A program made the translations under genes and the position numbers. Below, in pieces: positions 43,388-52,001 of a stretch of 64,000 nt of DNA; the stretch's first letter is position 1; every line of letters begins with the position of its first letter. The notes under the pieces are model-generated. The model searched no databases and was not told where the DNA came from. It saw only the letters and a list, made by a program, of their open reading frames with translations. Source of the DNA: Microvirga rosea (GTDB lineage Bacteria > Pseudomonadota > Alphaproteobacteria > Rhizobiales > Beijerinckiaceae); the NCBI RefSeq assembly GCF_020595095.1, contig NZ_JAJDOP010000006.1:172335-236334 (forward strand). Direction: 5' to 3'.

Positions 43388-44515
43388 TCAACCGTCGCGG
43401 GCCAAGCGCGATCCGTTGCGGTTGTTGACGATGCGCGGCAAGACATCCTGTCCGCGTCCCGTCACGACAACCAGTCGCTTCACTTCGCCCCTTAAATAGG
43501 CTTGCAGAAAGCGGTCATAATTTTTGAAGGAAACGCATCCATTGGAGTCTCCGTTCGGACCCAGCATGTAGGTATGCGCGAGGATGCCATCCCGTCCATA
43601 GATGGCGGCGCTGCCGCCGATTGGGTTGAGCCGCAAGGCGCGTACACCATGGAAAAGCCTCTCGCGTTCCGTGAGATCATATGTGCCGGGCGGAGTAGCA
43701 CCGCGCATGCGCACATGCACATACCGCGGATCGTCGAGCTTGTCCCCTAGACCGGAGTGGGCCTCCAGGCGTTCGCCATTTGGCATATAGACCACCTGGG
43801 CGCTGATATCGTAGACCGCAACGCCGGCGCTAGGGGCTGCGGTGGAGTTGAAGCGGGACGTCGGCGCAATGCTTCCGGTGCCATTTTCCAGCGCTGCGTA
43901 ACTCATGGCGGCGGCAGGCGGAGACGGTGGCTGCGCAGAGGGTCGTATTCCGAAAAGCTTCTCAAAGAACGAGGGATTGTTCGCCGATGTCGTCGGCTGA
44001 GTGGTTGCCGTACGCGTTGCTGCGGTTGATGTGCTTGCCATCCGCGGCAGGTCCGTCGACTTTTGAGGCGTCGGACCCGCGGGGCGTGGCACGGGGAGGG
44101 GTACAGGCTGAGTGGACAGGGCCATCCTCGCCGGGGGGATCGGCGGCAACGGCTGGACATTCTCCTGAATATTCGAGGCAGCAACCTGCTCCAGAGGAAT
44201 AGCAGGAGGTGGTGGCGAGCGGAGCGCCGCCGCCAGCGGCGCATTGCGTCCCAAGTCCAGCGCCTCCGGTTTGAGTGCCGGAGCAGGGTCAAGAATGGCC
44301 CGATCGTACGTTCTGACCGAAGCTGTCGCGCTAACCTCCGGATTAGTGAATCCGGAAGAGGAACGCTGTTCGAGCTGTCGATTGTCCTGAGGAGAATGAT
44401 CGATCAAAAGTGCCGCAGTGCTCGTCAGGATCGTCGCGAGCATCGCGACCAGAGCAAGCTGGGATCGCCTTTTCTGCCGCACGCGACCGCCGGACGGATA
44501 AACAATGTGCACCAT
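43388..44515 (-). CDS. Tlde1-like (DUF2778) L,D-transpeptidase-type protein with membrane anchor
   Basis: Protein of 375 residues starting at the ATG at 44515 (an earlier TTG frame is unlikely). A basic N-terminus and one membrane helix (LALVAMLATILTSTAALLI) anchor it, followed by a proline/alanine-rich periplasmic linker of roughly 180 residues. The C-terminal 130 residues form a DUF2778/Tlde1 domain, with AHSGLGDKLDDPRYVHVRMR and the catalytic-type DSNGCVSFKNYDRFLQAYLRG. Related domains cut or exchange peptidoglycan cross-bridges, as toxins or housekeeping enzymes. Here no immunity gene or secretion system is adjacent, favouring a cell-wall role. Confidence 0.75.
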   Translation of the reverse strand: MVHIVYPSGGRVRQKRRSQLALVAMLATILTSTAALLIDHSPQDNRQLEQRSSSGFTNPEVSATASVRTYDRAILDPAPALKPEALDLGRNAPLAAALRSPPPPAIPLEQVAASNIQENVQPLPPIPPARMALSTQPVPLPVPRPAGPTPQKSTDLPRMASTSTAATRTATTQPTTSANNPSFFEKLFGIRPSAQPPSPPAAAMSYAALENGTGSIAPTSRFNSTAAPSAGVAVYDISAQVVYMPNGERLEAHSGLGDKLDDPRYVHVRMRGATPPGTYDLTERERLFHGVRALRLNPIGGSAAIYGRDGILAHTYMLGPNGDSNGCVSFKNYDRFLQAYLRGEVKRLVVVTGRGQDVLPRIVNNRNGSRLARDG

Positions 44516-44710
44516 GGCAACTCTACGCAACTACACGGCCGGGTATGGCAAGGCTCCATAAAACAGGGAGTCTCCTTTGCAGGAGCGGAGCCGTCATACG
44601 CAGGACCAAATCTACTTCGGCTCAGTTAAACGACAGTTTGGTTAAATTATGGATAATCGGGCAAGTCGGCCGATGGTGCTAAAAGTGGGCGACATCCTTG
44701 GAACGGATGT

Positions 44711-45268
44711 CTACGCGCGAGCCGGGTTTTGAAGGTTGAGGGTGTAGAGTTGACTTTCCGCTTGATCTTCGAAGATGTGGGTTTCAAGCAGGCGGAAGCC
44801 TTCGTCGATCAGAATATGGGCTGATTTGATATTCGACGGGTGTACGGTTGCTCGCGCCTCCATCAGGCCGACAGTGTCACGGAGATAGGCTATGAGATTG
44901 TTCACGAACTCTCGTCCATAACCTCGTCCCCAGCGCGTCTTGCAAAAGCCATAGATGATCTCCGGAGGCGCGTTTGGAGGGCGAGCAAGCCCGCCCCAGC
45001 CAATCAGAGTCGAGGAATGCCTTTCTATGATGGCTCCGGTCCCGAACCCATGGCGGGAAACGTTGCTCCGCGACACCCTAATCCACTTGGCGGTGGTTTT
45101 TCGGTCAAGTGGTTGTCCATCGCCCACATACCTCACAACCTCAGGGTCGGCGACGATAGTGGAAAGCGGATCAAGGTCTTGGTTCTCGAACGGACGAAAC
45201 AACAATCTTGAAGTCGTAAAGAAAACCTCGGGTAGCTTCATGCGTGTTCTCATAATGACACGTCGCAT
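44711..45268 (-). CDS. RimJ/RimL-type GNAT acetyltransferase
   Basis: Acetyltransferase of 185 residues. RimJ/RimL features: the start TTSRLLFRPFENQDLDPL, GWGGLARPPNAPPEIIYGFC and the acetyl-CoA loop RWGRGYGREFVNNLIAYL, then ATVHPSNIKSAHILIDEGFR. The first ATG at 45268 is used; ATGs at 45253 and 45241 are in frame. It stands alone. Members acetylate ribosomal protein N-termini or small amines; the target here is unknown. Confidence 0.85.
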   Translation of the reverse strand: MRRVIMRTRMKLPEVFFTTSRLLFRPFENQDLDPLSTIVADPEVVRYVGDGQPLDRKTTAKWIRVSRSNVSRHGFGTGAIIERHSSTLIGWGGLARPPNAPPEIIYGFCKTRWGRGYGREFVNNLIAYLRDTVGLMEARATVHPSNIKSAHILIDEGFRLLETHIFEDQAESQLYTLNLQNPARA

Positions 45269-45492
45269 TCTTCAATAAGATGCTCTTAGCTTTGTCAATT
45301 CATGAGAAGCGTTCAGGAATGCTGAAGATTTGCGCCGGACGTGAAATGCCGATTGCTCCAGAAGCGAGAATGTGAATGCCAATCGCATCGGTCAGAGTTG
45401 AACATCCCCACATTTGAAGAAGAGAGCGACGCCCGTGGGCGTCGTCCATAGGGATCGAAATATCAGGCGCTAGAGCTTCACAAGGCGTGCGT

Positions 45493-45846
45493 CTAGACAT
45501 CAAGGATTGGGGCGAAGCCTCCGAAGATCATGCGCTTTCCGTCGAACGGCATCTGTTCTCCCATGGCCTTCATTCGCGGATCGCTCATGATTTTCTTGTT
45601 GGCGGCATCCCGAACTTCTTTTGACGGATATTCGATCCAGCTGAAAACGACGACCTCGTCATCCTTCGCTTTCACGGCACCGCGAAAATCTGTCAACTTG
45701 CCGTCCGGAACATCGTCGCCCCAGCATTCGACCATGCGGGTTGCGCCAAACTCCTTGAACAGGGGAGCGGCTTCCGCGGCGTGTTTGCGATAGATCTCTT
45801 TGCTAGCCGCCGGAACAGCAATTACGAAACCATCGACGTATTTCAT
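45493..45846 (-). CDS. DUF1428 family protein
   Basis: Protein of 117 residues matching DUF1428, a dimeric alpha/beta (ferredoxin-like) fold. It begins MKYVDGFVIAVPAASKEIYR and has the family phrases ATRMVECWGDDVPDGKLTDF and MPFDGKRMIFGGFAPI. The upstream region (63 bases away) has a striking nested palindrome at 45909-45946. Function is unknown in the family; genes are sometimes next to ArsR-type regulators, none of which is adjacent here. Confidence 0.9.
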   Translation of the reverse strand: MKYVDGFVIAVPAASKEIYRKHAAEAAPLFKEFGATRMVECWGDDVPDGKLTDFRGAVKAKDDEVVVFSWIEYPSKEVRDAANKKIMSDPRMKAMGEQMPFDGKRMIFGGFAPILDV

Positions 45847-45908
45847 CAAGCGTCTCCTTGGATGATCTTGCGGATCACTGCCGCAAAATTCGAATGTTGG
45901 ATGTATCA

Positions 45909-45946
45909 ACCCGCCCTATAGGTTGATATCAACGTATAGGGCGGGT
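45909..45946. promoter_or_regulatory. Nested 38-bp palindrome upstream of the DUF1428 gene
   Basis: The outer arms ACCCGCCCTATA and TATAGGGCGGGT (12 bp each) are perfect complements. Inside them lies a perfect 12-bp palindrome GTTGATATCAAC flanked by single G residues. A further TATCAAC copy begins at 45904. The position is just upstream of the DUF1428 start, so the element is probably an operator that overlaps its promoter. The regulator is not in the window. Confidence 0.65.
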
Positions 45947-46507
45947 GTCAAATTCCAGACAAGCCCGTTTGTGGACTGGTACGAGGAATAGCCGCCCCCG
46001 AACCCGCTGCGCCTCGCTTCAGAGTTTGCTGGAAGGGCTTATGCCGAGGTTCCTATGGCGGTCTTGCCTGCAACCGTCTGGAAGTGGTCCTGCATCTTTG
46101 AGCGGACTGTAAAGACTGCAATCACGAGTGATGTCCAAGCTCAGCAATCGGAAGTTTCGCCCGAATTTCCAAAATGATTTTCTTGATACTATAAGCTAAA
46201 AATCAAGCATAACTGTTATTGATTGTGCGTTTGAAAAAAGGCTCATAAGAACAAATAACTTGTCGTTTTGAAATTGGTTCCATGGCGACAATATTCGCCG
46301 CTTTAGCCTGGGTCATGGTTTGATCGTCAGGTGCCAAAATCTGAATCAAAAATGAATAAGAAAGTTTGCTTGCTTTAAGTTTACGGGATTTATCTTTCCG
46401 TCGAAGTGGCCCCAAACTCTCCTGCCGCCTGAGCTTTGCATCAGAGGTGTCGCGGTGGGGGAAGAGGTTTGGAGCTGCGTCGAAAACGAAAACTGAGGAG
46501 TCAGCTT
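45947..46507. other. Intergenic region, partly AT-rich
   Basis: I see no gene in these 561 bases. The stretch 46180-46420 is distinctly AT-rich compared with surrounding DNA; short open frames there have no family resemblance. The DUF1236 gene promoter must lie at its right end. Confidence 0.4.
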
Positions 46508-46915
46508 ATGTCGAAGAATGTTCTTCTCGTTGGTGCCGTGCTTGCAGCCCTTATCCCCGCAGGCGCCTATGCTCAGTCCGGTGGTGCTGCCGCAGGCGCC
46601 GCAACGGGTGCAGTCGGCGGCGCTGTCGTCGGCGGTCCGGTCGGTGCGGCTGTCGGTGGAGTGACCGGTGCAATCGTTGGGGGGATTGCCTCTCAACAGC
46701 AGCCGGAATTTCGTGAATATGTAACAACTCAGAAGGTACCCTCCTACACCTATAAGGAAGAGGTCCGTGTCGGCGCTGTGCTCCCTTCAAGCGGCGTAAC
46801 GTATTACGAGGTGCCAGCTGAATATAAGGTCAAGGGCTATCGCTATACGGTGGTCAACAATACCCCGGTCTTGGTCGAGCCCAAGAGCCACAAGATCGTT
46901 CAGGTCATTCGCTAG
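46508..46915 (+). CDS. DUF1236 family exported protein with glycine zipper
   Basis: Exported protein of 135 residues. The signal peptide (NVLLVGAVLAALIPAGAYA) is followed by a glycine-zipper stretch (GGAAAGAATGAVGGAVVGG and similar) and then a DUF1236 domain, with KVPSYTYKEEVRVGAVLPSS and VKGYRYTVVNNTPVLVEPKSHKIVQVIR. The family is common in Hyphomicrobiales and often has several domain copies; one is present here. A GAGGAG site precedes the ATG, and an intrinsic terminator follows the stop. Envelope location is likely, role unknown. Confidence 0.9.
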   Translation: MSKNVLLVGAVLAALIPAGAYAQSGGAAAGAATGAVGGAVVGGPVGAAVGGVTGAIVGGIASQQQPEFREYVTTQKVPSYTYKEEVRVGAVLPSSGVTYYEVPAEYKVKGYRYTVVNNTPVLVEPKSHKIVQVIR

Positions 46916-46939
46916 TCCGCTTCTCAGTGAATAAGAAGG

Positions 46940-46964
46940 GGGCGGCCGTCAGGCCGCCCTTTTT
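46940..46964 (+). terminator. Intrinsic terminator of the DUF1236 gene
   Basis: GGGCGGCC and GGCCGCCC form a perfect 8-bp stem around a four-base loop, followed by TTTTT, 24 bases after the stop codon. It is a standard rho-independent terminator and marks the gene as monocistronic. Confidence 0.88.
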
Positions 46965-47070
46965 GATGAGGCCGAACGCAAAAGGCTTAACCGGCACCCC
47001 TTCAGTATAAGTGCCACAATCGAGGCAGGACTTCGCGCTATGCCTGCATATCCTGCATTGGGAGGCATAT

Positions 47071-47349
47071 ATGCGAGCCTTGAACAAAATCGTTATCGCG
47101 GCCGGCGCTGCGTACGCAATAAGCGCTATGGCGGCGCTAGCCGCCCCTGGCGGCAATCCTGGTCCACCCCCTTGGGCTGGCGGCCCTGGCGGCAACCCCC
47201 AGGCGCCCGGTCAAAACAGAGGCGCCCCCGGCCCCCTCGCAGGGGCAGGCCTGCCATTTCTCCTTATCGCCGGCGGATATGCCTTGGTAAGGCGCTACCG
47301 CAACCGCTCGCGCTTCGAGGCGCCTTCAAGTGACATCAGGCGTGAATAG
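47071..47349 (+). CDS. Small exported Gly/Pro-rich protein with C-terminal membrane helix
   Basis: Protein of 92 residues. The N-terminal signal peptide (LNKIVIAAGAAYAISAMAAL) ends at LAA. A 45-residue Gly/Pro/Asn-rich stretch (GGNPGPPPWAGGPGGNPQ) follows, then a single hydrophobic segment (LPFLLIAGGYALV) and an arginine-rich end (RRYRNRSR). Order of low-complexity linker, short motif AGAGLP, helix and arginines resembles C-terminal sorting tails, but no known motif matches exactly. GGGAGG before the ATG supports translation. Confidence 0.65.
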   Translation: MRALNKIVIAAGAAYAISAMAALAAPGGNPGPPPWAGGPGGNPQAPGQNRGAPGPLAGAGLPFLLIAGGYALVRRYRNRSRFEAPSSDIRRE

Positions 47350-47393
47350 AGCAGGCCTTCTCTGAGACTCAGGCCTACCAAACATCTTGAAGT

Positions 47394-47419
47394 CGCAGGG
47401 CCGACCTAAAGGCCCTGCG
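47394..47419 (+). terminator. Putative terminator hairpin
   Basis: CGCAGGGCC and GGCCCTGCG pair perfectly over 9 bp with an eight-base loop, 45 bases after the stop of the Gly/Pro-rich gene. The downstream sequence CCATTCCCGATTTTG has only a short T run, so termination may be partial. Confidence 0.5.
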
Positions 47420-47502
47420 CCATTCCCGATTTTGTATGAAACCAGCTCAGGTTTGTGACGTTAGGTCTAGGCTAGGAAGACCGTCGTCCGGACACCGTCA
47501 TA

Positions 47503-47775
47503 ATGCAACGAGCAAGCTGGTTGGAATCGAAGCCGAAGGCACAGCAGGCGCATCGCTTGTGGCAAGTTTCCCTCGCCGCCTATCAAGGAGCGAAGCTGGG
47601 ATTATTGATCACCTTGGCGCATCATCTCTATCACGCGATGCATGGTGTTACCCCCGGTGAAGAAATTGTTGCACATAGGCTCCTTGAGCTAGTGGGCTTC
47701 ACTGTAGGCGGATCCATTGGCCTTGCCGCCATCGCTGTTCTCTATAATTGCTTCGTTCAGGCCCGAAGCTGCTAA
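47503..47775 (+). CDS. Small putative membrane protein
   Basis: Frame of 90 codons beginning MQRASWLESKPKAQQAHRLW. Two hydrophobic stretches (LAAYQGAKLGLLITLAHHLY and GFTVGGSIGLAAIAVLYNCF) suggest a two-helix inner-membrane protein with several histidines between them. No clear ribosome site and no family recognised, so it may be non-coding. It converges with the nitrilase gene 11 bases away. Confidence 0.4.
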   Translation: MQRASWLESKPKAQQAHRLWQVSLAAYQGAKLGLLITLAHHLYHAMHGVTPGEEIVAHRLLELVGFTVGGSIGLAAIAVLYNCFVQARSC

Positions 47776-47786
47776 AGACAACCTCG

Positions 47787-48764
47787 TTACATGAGCCGGC
47801 CGGTCGGTGTTTCTGAAAATCGCGCGTCTTGCGGGCGCAATTCATCGCCGCGTTTGTCCGCGAGGACCTGATATAGCTCAGGGCGTCGGCCTCGAATCCA
47901 ACGGCGCCCCGTGGCGAGCGGTAATAGGTCAAGATCGAGCTCGCTCACAACCAAAGCGTCTTCCGCCTTCCATGTTTCGGCAAGTATTCGTCCGTAGCAA
48001 TCGATGATCATGGCGTTGCCTGTCCGAACTTCCCCGTCATCCTCACCGACCCCATTGCTGAACAACAGGAAATAACCGTTGTCATGCGCGCGGGCGGGAA
48101 GCCAACGCAGAAGCCATTCTCGGCCTTTCGGCCCGCGAAACTCTCGTTCGATGGCTTCCGGATTCCGGTGACGGTTCTCCCATAGCGCCGGATCGATTAG
48201 ACCCATGGCCTGAGGACTGCGCGAGTTGCAGCCGCCAGTCTGATGGGGTGCCATGACGATATCAGCACCAAGCAAGGCCGTGGCACGGGCGTTCTCGACG
48301 AGATTGTTGTCCCAGCAGATAAGGATACCGATTCTAACGCCCCATGGCGTGTCGAAGACGGTGTAGCTGTCTCCGCTCGAAATCTCGTCATGCTCGAAAG
48401 CATGAAGCTTGCGATGGCGATGGACCTGGCCGTCCGGCAGGCAAACGGCGTAAGTATTGAACAGCCGCCCGTCCTCTGCCTTTTCGATCAGCCCGATGCC
48501 GATCGCCATGTCATAGTGGGCTGCGAGATGAATGACTTTCTGCACCGAAGGGCCGGTGGGAACCGGCTCAGCCAGGGCTTCGATCGAGCTGCGCGGCAGA
48601 TTTCGGACATGCCAGTAGCCCGACAGGCACATTTCCGGGAAGGCAAGGACTTTAACGCCTTGCTCAGCGGCCTCCCGGCAAAAGCGCTCTACCACCGACA
48701 TGTTATAGGCCTTGTCGTTTGCCTTATGGTGAAACTGAACCGTTCCACATGTGATGATTGGCAC
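47787..48764 (-). CDS. Carbon-nitrogen hydrolase (nitrilase superfamily)
   Basis: Cytosolic amidohydrolase of 325 residues with the expected triad: Glu44 (AFPEMCLSGY), Lys119 (HRKLHAFEHD) and Cys150 (GILICWDNNLVENARA). Such enzymes hydrolyse nitriles, amides, ureides or N-carbamoyl compounds. Start is the GTG at 48764, which has AAAGGAGG upstream. It is the last gene of the LysR-led cluster with a dipeptide-type importer, DapA-family enzyme and hydroxyacid dehydrogenase. It probably hydrolyses an amide or nitrile bond of the imported compound. Confidence 0.9.
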   Translation of the reverse strand: MPIITCGTVQFHHKANDKAYNMSVVERFCREAAEQGVKVLAFPEMCLSGYWHVRNLPRSSIEALAEPVPTGPSVQKVIHLAAHYDMAIGIGLIEKAEDGRLFNTYAVCLPDGQVHRHRKLHAFEHDEISSGDSYTVFDTPWGVRIGILICWDNNLVENARATALLGADIVMAPHQTGGCNSRSPQAMGLIDPALWENRHRNPEAIEREFRGPKGREWLLRWLPARAHDNGYFLLFSNGVGEDDGEVRTGNAMIIDCYGRILAETWKAEDALVVSELDLDLLPLATGRRWIRGRRPELYQVLADKRGDELRPQDARFSETPTGRLM

Positions 48765-48895
48765 CCTTGCCTCCTTTGAAGCGCGACCGCGGAAGCAGTC
48801 GGCGCAACAGTATTATCCGAGGATTTCTCGGTTCGGAAGCTCCGTCAGGAAAATGGAGTGTTCGCGTCGAGGCGGCTGTCGCCAGCCCCGGCGGG

Positions 48896-48923
48896 ATCCG
48901 TTGTCATGGACCTGACAACGGAT
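48896..48923. promoter_or_regulatory. Perfect hairpin between the DapA-family and nitrilase genes
   Basis: ATCCGTTGTCA and TGACAACGGAT are perfect 11-bp complements around a six-base loop. It lies 30 bases after the stop of the DapA-family gene and about 130 bases before the nitrilase start. No T tract on the minus strand. Attenuation, stabilisation or operator function are all possible. Confidence 0.5.
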
Positions 48924-48953
48924 ATTTCAGGAAGCAGTCACGTCTCCAAGGGG

Positions 48954-49901
48954 TCAGGCTGCATGATCGAGAGGGGCGAGCCTTGCGCGTTTATCCGCAC
49001 GCGCCAAGCGGCCGAGCAGCATCTCGATATCCCCACGCGCGGGCGCCGTCAGCGCCGGGCCGGGCCTGCGTTGAACATCCGACGAGAGTATTCCGCGGCG
49101 CATCATGACATATTTGCGAATCGCAAGCCCTATGCCCTGTTGCTGCTCATAGCGGAGGAAGGGCAGGTGAGCGTCATAGAGATCCTGCGCCTCAACCTGC
49201 TTGCCTGCCTGGAAGAGCGATACGATCTCAACAAGGGCGTCGACAAAGGCATAGCCTGTCATGGCCCCATCGGCGCCTCGCCGCATTTCCATATCGAGGA
49301 ACAACCCCCCGTTTCCACATAGGATTGAAAACGGACGCAACGAGCCGTCCGCCTGCGATTTCCGCAAGGACGAAATCTTCTCGAGTCCTGGCCAATCTTC
49401 ATGCTTCAGCATCACGCAGGAAGGATTCTCGTTGACGATTTTCTGGATCACCGATGGGGTCATGATCACATTGAGGGTGAGCGGATAGTCCTGTAGCACC
49501 CACGGAATATCGCTGCCGATTTCCTCGATGGCTTGTCGGAAGTACGAGACGATTTGATCGTCGGTCCGGAGGTTCGGTGCCGGTGCAATCATCACTCCGG
49601 CTGCACCTTGATCCATGGCGAAGTGGGCCAGCCGGCGCATGGCCGCGAACCCAGGAGCTGAGACGCCGATCACAACTGGAATTGAGGCTCGCTTAATGAT
49701 CCTTGCCGCGACCGAATGAGCCTCATCGGCCTCAAGCTTATGCGCTTCGCCCATGATGCCAAGCGCAGTGATACCCTTGCAACCGGTTTCCTCATAGAAA
49801 TCCGTCATGCGGTCAACCGACTCATTGTCGATCTGTCCGTTTGCCAGGAACGGGGTCGGCGCGATGGCGTAGACACCCGTTTCTTGGGATGTGAGCTTCA
49901 C
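48954..49901 (-). CDS. DapA/NanA family aldolase or dehydratase
   Basis: TIM-barrel enzyme of 315 residues that forms a Schiff base with a keto acid. The catalytic tyrosine is in LQDYPLTL (Tyr139) and the lysine in VMLKHEDWP (Lys166). The start GTG at 49901 follows AGGAGA; an upstream TTG frame overlaps that site and is unlikely. Relatives cleave or dehydrate sugar acids, hydroxyproline derivatives and keto acids. It lies in the catabolic cluster between the importer and nitrilase genes, so it may split the carbon skeleton of the imported compound. Confidence 0.88.
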   Translation of the reverse strand: MKLTSQETGVYAIAPTPFLANGQIDNESVDRMTDFYEETGCKGITALGIMGEAHKLEADEAHSVAARIIKRASIPVVIGVSAPGFAAMRRLAHFAMDQGAAGVMIAPAPNLRTDDQIVSYFRQAIEEIGSDIPWVLQDYPLTLNVIMTPSVIQKIVNENPSCVMLKHEDWPGLEKISSLRKSQADGSLRPFSILCGNGGLFLDMEMRRGADGAMTGYAFVDALVEIVSLFQAGKQVEAQDLYDAHLPFLRYEQQQGIGLAIRKYVMMRRGILSSDVQRRPGPALTAPARGDIEMLLGRLARADKRARLAPLDHAA

Positions 49902-49969
49902 TTGATGTCTCCTCAATCTTGTCTGTAGCCCACCCTCGGTGTCAGCCGCGGTGGTGCTTCCGTGTCGTT

Positions 49970-50998
49970 CTAATGGTCGTTAATGCCTGCCAATGTTAGC
50001 TCTTCTATTCGGTGACAACTTGCCTGTTGATCGGGCCCCGCGTCGCGGAGAGCCGGCACCTGCTCTCGGCATTGGGCGGTTGCGTAAGAGCACCGAGGAT
50101 GAAACGGACAGCCCGGTGGGGGCGCGCTCGGATTTGGAACGTCGCCATGCAGGCGGATCCGCGCACGGGCTGAATCGGGATCCGGGATCGGGACCGCGGA
50201 GAGCAACGCCTCGGTATAGGGATGCTGGGGGCGCGAGAAGACGGCCTTGCTGCTGCCGATCTCCACAATGCGCCCGAGATACATCACGGCCACGCGGTTG
50301 CTGATATGCCGGACGACGGAAAGGTCATGAGCGATGAAGAGGTATGTCAGTCCCATCTCCGCCTGAAGGTCCTGAAGCAGATTGACGACCTGGGCCTGGA
50401 TCGAAACGTCAAGCGCCGAGACCGGTTCATCCGCCACGATAAACCGCGGAGTCAGGGCAAGGGCGCGGGCAATGCCAATTCTCTGGCGCTGGCCGCCGGA
50501 AAATTCGTGCGGAAACCGCTTTGCGTGGTCGCCGCCAAGTCCGACTGCCTCCAGAAGGTGGATTACCCGGTCCCGACGCTCGGCGCGGGTAAGAACGCCT
50601 TGAATCCGAAGGGGTTCGCCAACGATGTCGGCGACGTTCATTCTCGGGTCGAGCGAGGAATAGGGATCCTGAAAGATGATCTGCATCTCGCGGCGCAGCA
50701 GCTTCATCTGTGACGAGGAAAGCGTCGCGACGTTGACTAGGGTCTCGGACGAACCGCCTATTGCCCGGCTCCTGAAGAGGATTTCTCCTTCGCTCGGTTC
50801 GATCAGCCGCAGAATGGAACGTCCCGTAGTGCTCTTGCCGCAACCGCTCTCGCCCACAAGGCTAATCGTCTCGCCTGCCTTGATGGTTAGATCAACGCCA
50901 TCGACGGCCTTAACCGCGCTTCCTGTATGAAACAGCCCGCTTCGGGTCGGAAAGTGCTTTCGCAGGCCTGTGACCTGAAGAAGAACGTCAGGCTGCAT
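49970..50998 (-). CDS. Dipeptide/oligopeptide-type ABC transporter ATPase (DppF type)
   Basis: ATPase of 342 residues from the ATG at 50998. Walker [12 protein letters not shown], signature FSGGQRQR, Walker [13 protein letters not shown] and H-loop FIAHDLSVV are intact. The C-terminal oligopeptide/dipeptide domain ends [12 protein letters not shown], with the cysteines usual in this family. It overlaps the end of the partner ATPase gene by 11 bases. Second ATPase of the two-ATPase importer. Confidence 0.93.
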   Translation of the reverse strand: MQPDVLLQVTGLRKHFPTRSGLFHTGSAVKAVDGVDLTIKAGETISLVGESGCGKSTTGRSILRLIEPSEGEILFRSRAIGGSSETLVNVATLSSSQMKLLRREMQIIFQDPYSSLDPRMNVADIVGEPLRIQGVLTRAERRDRVIHLLEAVGLGGDHAKRFPHEFSGGQRQRIGIARALALTPRFIVADEPVSALDVSIQAQVVNLLQDLQAEMGLTYLFIAHDLSVVRHISNRVAVMYLGRIVEIGSSKAVFSRPQHPYTEALLSAVPIPDPDSARARIRLHGDVPNPSAPPPGCPFHPRCSYATAQCREQVPALRDAGPDQQASCHRIEELTLAGINDH

Positions 50999-52001
50999 GC
51001 GCCTGCTCCTCGGCAACCGCGTGATGAAGAAAGCACGCGGCTCGATGGTCCTGCTGGACCGGAGCAAGAGCTGGAGTGTCCTGCTTGCAGACCGGCATTG
51101 CATGGGGGCAGCGAGGTGCGAAGGCGCAGCCGCGAATGCGTTCGGTCGGTCGTGGTACCGATCCTTCGATCGTCGCCAGCCGCTTGGCGCCGCGTCCGGC
51201 TATGGACGGCACTGAGCGCAAGAGACCCTGTGTGTAGGGGTGAAGCGGATGGCGATAAAGATCGCGCACCGCCGCGCGCTCCACGACTTTGCCGCGATAC
51301 ATCACCATGACATGGTCCGCCATGGTCGCCACGACTCCGAGATCATGCGTGATGAACATGATCGCACCGGAGAAGTCACGTCGCAAATCCTTCATCAGGT
51401 CCAACACCTGAGCCTGGATCGTAACATCGAGCGCGGTCGTCGGCTCGTCCGCTATGAGAAGGGAAGGATTGCATACCAGCGCCATAGCGATCATTGCACG
51501 CTGTCTCATGCCGCCTGACAGGTTATGTGGATACTCGTCGAACCGCTGTCCTGGTGATGAAATACCCACAGCCGCAAGGCTGGCAATAGCACGTTCCTTG
51601 GCCTCGCTTTTGGATATCTTCTCATGCAGAAGAAGCGGTTCCATGATCTGCGCGCCGATTTTCAGCACCGGATTGAGGGCGGTCATGGGCTCTTGAAAAA
51701 TCATCGTGATTTCCGAGCCGCGAATGGCATTGATCTGCCGTCCGTTCGGCGGCAGCTGGGCCAGATCTGTGGGACCCTGTCGCGCGGCAAACCAAATCTC
51801 GCCTCCTTCGATCCACCCTGGTGGCTGGATCAGCCCCATGATGGCCCGCGATGTCACGGATTTTCCGCATCCGCTCTCGCCGACGATGGCAAGGGTTTGA
51901 CCCGGTGCAATGGACACATCGATCCCGTCGACGGCCCGGGCTATACCCGCTTCCGTCATGAAGTTGACCCGGAGGTCCCTGATGTCGAGAAGGTCCTTCA
52001 T
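50988..52001 (-). CDS. Dipeptide/oligopeptide-type ABC transporter ATPase (DppD type)
   Basis: ATPase of 337 residues; the ATG at 52001 starts [14 protein letters not shown] and overlaps the upstream permease stop by four bases. Walker [12 protein letters not shown], signature LSGGMRQR, Walker [14 protein letters not shown]-loop FITHDLGVV. The C-terminus has the family cysteine segment [14 protein letters not shown], which binds an iron-sulfur cluster in some relatives. Partner of the ATPase at 49970. Confidence 0.93.
   Translation of the reverse strand: MKDLLDIRDLRVNFMTEAGIARAVDGIDVSIAPGQTLAIVGESGCGKSVTSRAIMGLIQPPGWIEGGEIWFAARQGPTDLAQLPPNGRQINAIRGSEITMIFQEPMTALNPVLKIGAQIMEPLLLHEKISKSEAKERAIASLAAVGISSPGQRFDEYPHNLSGGMRQRAMIAMALVCNPSLLIADEPTTALDVTIQAQVLDLMKDLRRDFSGAIMFITHDLGVVATMADHVMVMYRGKVVERAAVRDLYRHPLHPYTQGLLRSVPSIAGRGAKRLATIEGSVPRPTERIRGCAFAPRCPHAMPVCKQDTPALAPVQQDHRAACFLHHAVAEEQAHAA

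Noticed and set aside
46203..46415. Minus-strand open frame of 70 codons in an AT-rich patch
   Set aside because: Lysine-rich reading of AT-rich DNA with no ribosome site, and it ends at an unrelated position; most likely non-coding.
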